A stretch of 64,000 nucleotides of DNA from Albugo candida (lineage: Eukaryota > Oomycota > Peronosporomycetes > Albuginales > Albuginaceae): assembly GCA_905220665.1 (NCBI GenBank), contig CAJNAR010000145.1, positions 1,154,498 to 1,218,497 of the forward strand, written 5' to 3'. Below, one piece after another: positions 56,168 through 64,000 of the stretch. The position numbers and the translations under genes were made by a program. Each line of letters begins with the position of its first letter. The stretch's first letter is position 1. A model generated the notes under the pieces. It was given only the letters and a program-made list of their open reading frames with translations. It was not told the DNA's origin and searched no databases.

Positions 56168-58302
56168 GACCATAATGGGTCCGGAGGATTCGGTCAAGTA
56201 TTCGGGTATTACGTTCGGCCAGGAACCGACTCATTCGATGGTTATCTCAACTCTCGACAAGCGTTTTTACGATGGGTTTGGTATATGGTTTCGACGAGCA
56301 CGAACTGTCCGTGGTCGACTACTGATTGCGGAGACGATGATTTTATCACGGTTGTGGCATTATACGATGCACGTAAACATACCAGCAGAGACTATTCGAC
56401 ATTGGAAATCGATTTGTGCTTGGTCAGAAACACAAAAAAGGTTCAAAACATGTTCAACCTACTCAGCAACGAATTTTTATATCTTCGCCGACAAGCTGAT
56501 GGACTACAAGTTCCCTTTTTGGTGGGACGATTAAAGCTACAACGTATTTAATTCCTTCAGCAGTTCGCATCCGATGCGTCAACAATTATTCGTGCGAACC
56601 GGACAACTGCTTCGACGGAATTATTACAACTTATCCAACCTCCCTTTGGACCACACAAGCCGATGGATATATTCACCATCGCACCACATCGACATGGAAG
56701 AATGGTTCAAAGGGAGAGCATATCGTCATGGTGGAAACACTTATTTAAAATGTGGCATCAGATGGATTAGAGCATTTCAATATCAGATTTGAATGTATCA
56801 CAACGCCGTCTGTATTACATGGAGCAACCGATGTGGTTCCACTGCAACCAAGAATTACAATATGCAGCTGCTACTCGTAATCCGAGTACGCAAAACGTTT
56901 GGTACAATCTTGGCATGTTGGACAAACCACATCGAACATTTTGGAAATCGTTCGCTACGCTTTTCGAGATTGGAAGTCTGCAAGACTTTTTTCGTGAAAG
57001 CGACACATGGCCAACGAAGGAAGATTTCGTCGCCAACTATTACAACGACGAAGAACCAAACAGATCGCATATGTCTGAAGAAAAGTTGCTGAGTCGACTT
57101 TACAATGAAGTCACTCAGATTCTCCAGCGTATCCACTCGACGTTTGGTCTCATCACTTGGATTACACAAACCACAAGTGGCAGATCATTTTTTTATGTGG
57201 GAGTAAAAAGCAAGGAACGGAAACATTATCTTCCATCTATTCCACGCCCACAACTCTCACGAATCTTCTGGAAACCTCCCGAACCAACCAAGAGTCATCC
57301 GATGTCGACACATTGGTCATCACGGGAGAGATCGGACGCACTGGATTCAGAACGAGTTCGAACTTTTATGGCTACATCACGGCAACTTCGGCAACGTGTA
57401 TTACCAATTTTCGAGGATTTACAGTTTCGTCTCGCCTTTCGGATGTTGCCAGTTCGATCTCTTTTCTGGTTCTTAAAGGATAGTCAGCCCGACATTATAT
57501 TGTGCACGCAGCCTTCGTGTGGGGCAGTGGAATTCGATCAACATCTCCTTTTAGAGTGGGATCACACGGCACAGTTATGGAGGGAGTTACTCCCTAGTTG
57601 GGATCAGTTTTTCTCTTCCCGACCATGTTGGACGCATATTGCATGTGCAATCGTACCAACACTACGGTCGGATTGGCAAGAATATTTAGATATTATATCA
57701 GATTTATGGCTTGCATTGCAAGCGGTGACACTGCACTTCGTCTGGACCAATCGGAATCGTCGTCTGTTCGATCAGCGATCAGCAACTCCAACAATTCCGG
57801 CACTTTCCCTCATTTACACCACGTTTAGTGCGCACGTTCGGTACTTTCGACGACAGTGTTACGACCAAGAGGAACGCATTCGGCTTGCACAGGTGCTGGA
57901 GCAACTCTCAACGCAAGGATCATTTGGTGGATTTTTCAGAAGTCGAAGATCATTGCTACGGGTCTGGCACAGGCGAGTGGGAAAGCGCAACTCGGATCCT
58001 AGTCCTAGTTGGCTGGTTATGCTCACGGTGGTGTGGCGCACACCAAATTGCACAACAGGGTACTTTTGGACCATTTTTACAACTTTACAATTTCACAACT
58101 TTACAACTTAACAGCATTCACAAGCTGGACACAGTCTCGTATTGAGGGTGCTGAGGCTACTGCGATACGGGATTATCAACGAGAAGACATATTATCATCT
58201 CTAAAAGGTATTTCACGAAACGTTTTTATATGTATATATGTTATTTAAGATACCTAGGCAACTAGAGAAGTCAGTTAGTCTAATTCTAGTAATATAGACA
58301 CC
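56168..58302 (+). mobile_element. LINE copy 2, 5'-truncated
   Basis: Begins abruptly inside the region after RT (GGTCCGGAGGATTCGGTCAA, matching 51261 in copy 1) and runs collinear with copy 1 to the common 3' end (TATATGTTATTTAAGATA.. to about GTAATATAGACACCTT). The long frame 56789-58111 (440 residues) carries the zinc-knuckle domain (IILCTQPSCGAVEFDQHLLL; the last Cys of the knuckle is Trp) and FVWTNRNRRLFDQRSATP. 5' truncation is the hallmark of LINE integration by target-primed reverse transcription. It lacks the 169-bp solo LTR of copy 1. Confidence 0.85.
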
Positions 58303-61300
58303 TTTACCTGAGTTTGTGAGGCTGACGCGTGTCAGCCACCGAACATTATTACCTAGATTAGGTACGTTTATAGTAAGGTATTCTTTTAGATAAAAATAAA
58401 TAAAGAACTGTCCCCTTTCGATCGATTAGAGACACGTGCCTTGTTAAGGCGTCTCAGATCTTGTGCACTTTGTGTTGTCGATTCCAATCCTTTGGTCCCT
58501 TGAACAAGGACCGGAAGCTCTTCAGCTTGTTGACTCGTTGAGTCGAGTTCTCTCAAGAACTTAATTGCTCGCCTAGCAGATAGCCTTCCTCTGGCAAAGA
58601 GCTATAGTAGCTCCGCTACAAAGAATTGAAATGTGTTACAAGTTGTCCAGAATCTGATGACTTCCAGCTTCATTTGGCTCACTTTACAGAGGTATGGACG
58701 TACTTGATCACAGGTCTTGGTAGTAAACAACTTGCACTTCTAGATGGATTTTCTCGTGAAAGAGATTACGAGTGTCAACATCATCGAGAAGGTTACAAAA
58801 AGAAGATGTACTGGATTTTTCTTGGATTTGAAGGGAATGTTGCTTTCATGTGCGAATGAGATGTGATTTACAAGTGGCGTTCTGTATCACAGCACGATGG
58901 TATCAACCGACCAATTTGGCTCGCTCAAATCTCATTTCAGCAAGAGAAAGCGGTCACCATTTTTCTTGCTTTACGTGATACGATATTTAGCACAGAAACT
59001 GAGATTGATAGTTTGGAAGCCACGCAATAACAGGTACTTTTTCAAATCTATTTTAAGGAGAAGTAAGATAAAGTATATCAAAAGCTCTAGAAGTTCGAGT
59101 AATCCGAGAAGATTCTCTCAATCTCCAGGAAATGGTGTTACCCATAGATCTATTCACTCTGTTCAAAGGATAGCACCATTTGTGGTGTTGACGATATATT
59201 AGTAATACGAGAGAGTTGCAAGTTAATGAAAATCAATTTGTAAGGGGTGCTAAATCCTTCTTTTGTTTTCCATTTTCATTTCTGTACGATCCCTTCAAAT
59301 TTCGATGCTACAGATTTGATAGGCAGACATGGAATGTCCTCCATCACTCTTCCTCCAAAAGCGTAAGAAGTAACGTTTCCTTCTGTTTTTGGTTGATTTT
59401 TGTGACAACTGAAGCGATCAAACTCCATGAGAAATCCCAATTGTTCATATTCAAAAGTGATACATGACTGCTTCATACTATTTGAAATGTCATGCGTAAA
59501 CAAGTGCTATAAATTATTAACGTGCACTTGTTCAGTCTTTGAGCTCAACAACCAAATCTCGAAGACAAAGTCGTTCAAGTTTTATAGTCTCTCTCCGTAT
59601 GCAGATATGATACCTTCATGACTGGAAAATATGTCCTTTCAATTAAAAAAAAACTTTCTACATCTCGTTTGATGCTATTCATGTTCCAAAAGTCAACCAA
59701 ATGCATAGTGTAGATCTAGGTTGAATCAGATCGATGCGATGGTCTCTACGCACTTTTCTCGTTGCCCAGGTACAGAGAACTCACTATGGTCATTAATATT
59801 AGATTTTGCAGTGTATCAAGAATGCCTCCTCACCTATGTGGTCAATTCACAAATATGTTTGCTGCAAGCGAGAAGTGAGTGAAGACTCCGCTGGGCGTGA
59901 GGGTCATTAAGACACTTTGTTATCGATCTGATGCAATAGTACTGTTCCGCGTTGGAACCATATCTCTATGTCGATCCGTTGCTAATCGTTGGATACTAAG
60001 GATTTGAGTTCCGAATATAAGCTGACATTGTTGGGACCTTGAGTGGAGACTCTTCTAATTCAATGTGCTGATTTCTTCTTCGGGACGCATCAAAGCATAG
60101 CGACAAGGAGATATGCACTGAGATGTTCATCTTACAGACGCCCTGAGTGCATAAAATCACCTTCCCTACTATGGACCTATCTTGAACTACCTTTGACAAA
60201 AGCGAAGGACGTCAAGATTCAATGTTCTTGATCGCAAGAAATGATAGTCCAAAGACAAATTCATATATATGCTGTAGGGTCATATTTGTGAGCTTATGCA
60301 TAGTATTTTTTTCCTCTACTTCCTCACAATATCAGTCACAATGAATAGAGAATGTGCAGTACGTAATGTCAAATACTTTGTTGTTGATAATAGAATGCTG
60401 ATAAATTCAGGTAGATTTTTTTATCACGGATGATGAAACTTTTTTCGATTCTTACTCTTATTGGAAATGTCTATCGATATCATATCAGGAAGATACGTGA
60501 TTAAAAAATAAAGATGCAGCGGTAGTCAATGCGTTGTAGGTCCTAATTTTTTTCATATGTAAAGCCACGCCAACTCAATTCTCATACGGAGACTACTCGA
60601 AAGCGAAGCAAATCTCACAAAGCGCCTATAACACCTCCCACGTTTCATCATAATCCATTGATGTTGATATGAATTTTTGTTTCGATTCTTATCATTCAAA
60701 GTATTTCAAACAAGAGAAGAATCAAGAACAATACCGCATATAATTGATCCAGGAGCTTTATCTGATAGACTCTAGGATCCTATCTCACCAATTTCTTCCT
60801 ACATTGCGCGTTCCTGACATATCTAGTGCACTTATATCGACGTGAAAGAGTGCAGATGTCTGGATTTATGCAAGCTCCAAAGAAATATTTGTCTATTTCA
60901 GGGCGTAGTCAAACAAGTGTGTTTGAACCATCAATGAGCTTGAACTCGTGTAGCTAACATATCATATCTTCCAACGTGGAGCAACACCCTATCTATCTAT
61001 CAAATGATGGAAAAGGAAGCCGCTCTGCGTGAAAAATGAGTTGAGCTGTATACTTGATCGAAATAAGCTTTATTAGACGACAAGATGAGTGTTTCGTCGA
61101 GCATACATCCAAGCGTGCATAACAATGACTTATAAAGAGAGAATTTCCGATGGCTCCCAATACATCAAACATAGGATCAATTTTTTGCATATACAATAAA
61201 CGAGTGTGGTCGGCAATGGACTTACCGACACCACAACTTCAAAATCTACGAATAATCTGCAAGAGCTTCAGCGCGATGATTTAGATTCATGCAATAGCGT

Positions 61301-63364
61301 GGTAGTATTGAAACGGTTCGCTTATGCAAAAAATATTTAAGTAGGGCATTGCTTTGTCCACCCGCGCTTCCCTTCCTGTGATCTATAACTTTCATCTCCA
61401 AGACTGGACAGATACACAAGTAGAGAAAAGGCGATAATAGCGTGAGCCGCGATATATCATCTTTCTACATGAGAACGAATGATATGGCGATGATCACACA
61501 AAGCCATGCTGAGTTGCGTTACGTCAAGCAACAAAGCTCTTACATAAGTGCTGGAACACGATTATAACACTCGAATCGCTCAAAGAAAACGTTGCTTTGA
61601 CGCAGGAAGTGTCAGGTGCTAGCTTGCTTCGCACATCGAAATTTAGGCCAGTTTTCATAGGTGTATTACTAATTAGCTCGGTTTTAAAGCGGCTTGGCGC
61701 AGTTTGCTAGCTGATTTTTCTCACGTCATATACAGGAAAATGTGAGCGTTGACATGTCATATTAAGGTATACTATCAGAAGAAGCGGATCATTACAAATA
61801 TAACACAAAATGTGCAAAATATACAATAGCTTTGATTTTGTCTCAAAGGCATGCCATCACGAAAAGTTTAATAGAGCTAAACAACTGTGCAAGAACATAG
61901 AAGTATAGAATTCGTGCTAGTACATACTTAGGCTGAAAGAATCGATGCATTACGTTCAGATCCAGCAATCACGAAGTAAGAGAATGGGTGCAAAATCAAA
62001 AAGCAAAGTGTGCTGAAAGAAGGGATTCATTGGATTAGGATAAAAGCCTTCAAAATAATGGAAGGCTAGTGTGACAGTGGATCATCCAAGGAGACTTTCA
62101 ATAAAGACCAAAAAAAATGGGAAGAGTGATGTTGGTGTCGAACATCCGAGTAGTGTCAGTGGTAACATTGACAGAATTTTTGGACAGATTGGACAGCAAG
62201 AAAGGGTGATCTATCATTTGGTGTACATGGTGTACATTTGCGAGTCAATCGAGCAAATGACGCTATGAGATGCGTTGTATATAAAAGCCATGAAGACGAA
62301 AACATATAAAGCGTTAGAAGCTATAATTCAGGCATACTTGGCTCCAGCCAACCAACTATACCAGCCGCATACAAGTAAGCTGGAATGACGCTAGATACGG
62401 AAATAAAGCTTAATAGAAACGGACGGAGTGTAGAATGCTCTTCAATAGAGTATTGTGTGCAGTTACAAGTTCATGCACACAACAAATCACTATCGCAGCA
62501 GCAGGAAAGAGCTAAATAAACTGATCGTGATCGTATGCAAAGAAGCCAAAGTAACCCGCAGCATTAGACGGATAAGAGAGTTTGGTAAGATCACATCTGG
62601 CGATTATACCTCATAGAGCGTGATGGTGCTGTCCGAAGATGAACGGCTGTATATATGCCTTCAGTCTTCTCAAATCCAGCTTACGAATCTCCTGATCACT
62701 TCTTTACTAAAATTCTCTAGTGTAGAGAAGAAGTTAGCGGAGTGATAGGTGGAAAATCTAGAAGTAAATTTAATATTTATGCTCGTTATCTTTCTTAAAA
62801 CTCGTTACAAAACCACCGCACCGGATCAGCTCTAACGGAAGGTGCATAAAACGCCTGAAGTAAAAACGTCCATGACACCTTCCGACATTCTTTGCGAGAA
62901 TCTTGCTGGTGGTGGGACACTACAAACAGCATATAGTATCCAGGACTTACTTCAATAAGTGCTGCTGTCGGGATTGCGTATCACTTCGAAAAACGCTGCC
63001 TATCACTCAACGTGCCATTACCGCTCTTCTGACCATTTGATGAAGTATTGAGATGCCAAGAGGGGTCTTGCGAGCACTATAAGAAGATTTTATATTCAAA
63101 TCTTATGTATTTCGATGGCCTTCAATGTGGAAAAATCAGTTTGATACGAGCTTCGTGTGTGTGCTACCTCGTTGCAGTAAAAATTGACCACGTCAAGAAA
63201 AGCCTTGATGTGATTAGATAGTCTGCATCTAGCAAGGAATGGAGCCGATGATGGTTGAGACTGCCTAGTTGAATAAGTAACACGAAGATGTTTAGCTGGA
63301 GCATGAGTTTGACGCGGCAGGCAAATTTAAAGAAGCAAGATTGTGGCATCAAGAAGGTGTATTG
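58303..63364. other. Subtelomeric DNA without recognised genes
   Basis: About 5 kb, AT-rich, many short ORFs on both strands, none with a family resemblance. The more protein-like ones are 58626-58859 (+, ..LLDGFSRERDYECQHHREG..) and 62071-62268 (+). I see no tandem satellite, tRNA or rRNA gene here by eye. Confidence 0.45.
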
Positions 63365-63616
63365 TTAGCTTTGATCGATGGCAACGTGAGCCCGCGAAGC
63401 TGACCCGCCAGTTTTAGGAAAAAATATTGAGTACTCCGTTCCAGTTTCCGTAACCTTTCTCATCGTTGTAAACGAAAATTGCTCCAACGCTATTCTTCCG
63501 AGAACCAAGTTGTTAGATGGTTTACATATCGCTTCATCATGGTATAGGGTGATCTCGATACCATCGATGACCAGAATAAATGGTACTCCATCTTCGTCTT
63601 TTTTTTTTCTGTTCAT
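63365..63616 (-). CDS. Telomere-adjacent small ORF, hypothetical
   Basis: 83 residues from ATG at 63616: a basic start (MNRKKKDEDG), then a beta-strand-like sequence (VPFILVIDGIEITLYHDEAI, NNLVLGRIALEQFSF, TGTEYSIFFPKTGG). The composition is protein-like, unlike the surrounding DNA, and resembles one blade or strand set of a larger beta-rich protein; the frame is open upstream to about 63667 through a poly-A tract. It could be the broken end of a gene cut by the chromosome end. No family named. Confidence 0.35.
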   Translation of the reverse strand: MNRKKKDEDGVPFILVIDGIEITLYHDEAICKPSNNLVLGRIALEQFSFTTMRKVTETGTEYSIFFPKTGGSASRAHVAIDQS

Positions 63617-63720
63617 GCCGCGAAAATACCATCCTTTTTTTTTTTTTGAGGACGTAAGCTTTGGCAAGGAGCCGATGGAAACTCGTGAGTGGAGGGGTAG
63701 GAGGTCGCAAGGTATTGTGG

Positions 63721-64000
63721 TTTAGGGTTTTAGGGTTTTAGGGTTTTAGGGTTTTAGGGTTTTAGGGTTTTAGGGTTTTAGGGTTTTAGGGTTTTAGGGT
63801 TTTAGGGTTTTAGGGTTTTAGGGTTTTAGGGTTTTAGGGTTTAGGGTTTAGGGTTTTAGGGTTTAGGGTTTAGGGTTTAGGGTTTAGGGTTTAGGGTTTA
63901 GGGTTTAGGGTTTAGGGTTTAGGGTTTAGGGTTTAGGGTTTAGGGTTTAGGGTTTAGGGTTTAGGGTTTAGGGTTTAGGGTTTAGGGTTTAGGGTTTAGG
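63721..64000 (+). repeat. Telomere: inner TTTTAGGG units, outer TTTAGGG units
   Basis: After one TTTAGGG at 63721 there are 14 consecutive TTTTAGGG units (63728-63839), then two TTTAGGG, one TTTTAGGG (63854-63861), and then uninterrupted TTTAGGG to the window end. The G-rich strand runs 5' to 3' toward the right, so the chromosome end is to the right and the array probably continues past position 64000. Confidence 0.97.

Overview
This is the end of a nuclear chromosome of a flagellated eukaryote, most likely an oomycete (a white-rust/Albugo-like genome would fit, but the species is an inference). Support: the window ends in a TTTAGGG-type telomere; the genes are separated by tens to a few hundred bases; nearly all introns I could place are 40-72 nt with GT..AG ends; two flagellum/basal-body proteins are present (DRC3 and a PIBF1/CEP90-like protein); and the gene set mixes plant-like, animal-like and bacterial-like families.

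Layout. (1) Positions 1-33,400 are a gene-dense core with ordinary cellular genes on both strands: DRC3, an ankyrin protein, an RPA-interacting-like protein, a TMEM128-like membrane protein, a membrane-anchored double-hotdog protein, an SLC1 amino-acid transporter, ADA2, a cis-prenyltransferase, two tandem HAD-phosphatase-like proteins with possible signal peptides, PUS10, the CEP90-like protein, a Mei2-like RNA-binding protein, a DUF924-TilS fusion, an unrecognised helical protein, UMP-CMP kinase and PEX11. I derived exon borders by reading frame and splice dinucleotides; each junction restored the reading frame. (2) Positions 34,100-58,300 are a graveyard of retroelements: a LINE ORF1 remnant, two Ty1/copia elements (both minus strand, with two classes of LTR), a long degenerate LINE and a second, 5'-truncated LINE copy. 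All carry frameshifts and stops. (3) Positions 58,300-63,700 are subtelomeric DNA with almost no recognisable coding content except one small ORF next to the telomere. (4) Positions 63,721-64,000 are telomere, with 14 TTTTAGGG units on the inner side and TTTAGGG outside.

How the genes relate: there is no operon or pathway cluster. Shared themes are motile zoospores (DRC3, CEP90-like), RNA modification and control (PUS10, TilS fusion, Mei2-like) and nucleotide, lipid and peroxisome housekeeping. The most unusual items are the DUF924-TilS fusion; the SLC1 transporter carrying the neutral-amino-acid (ASCT-type) residue; the HAD tandem pair, one member with a His-rich, membrane-spanning extension; copia elements whose primer site matches the internal part of initiator tRNA-Met; and a solo-LTR-like insertion with a 5-bp target duplication inside the LINE.
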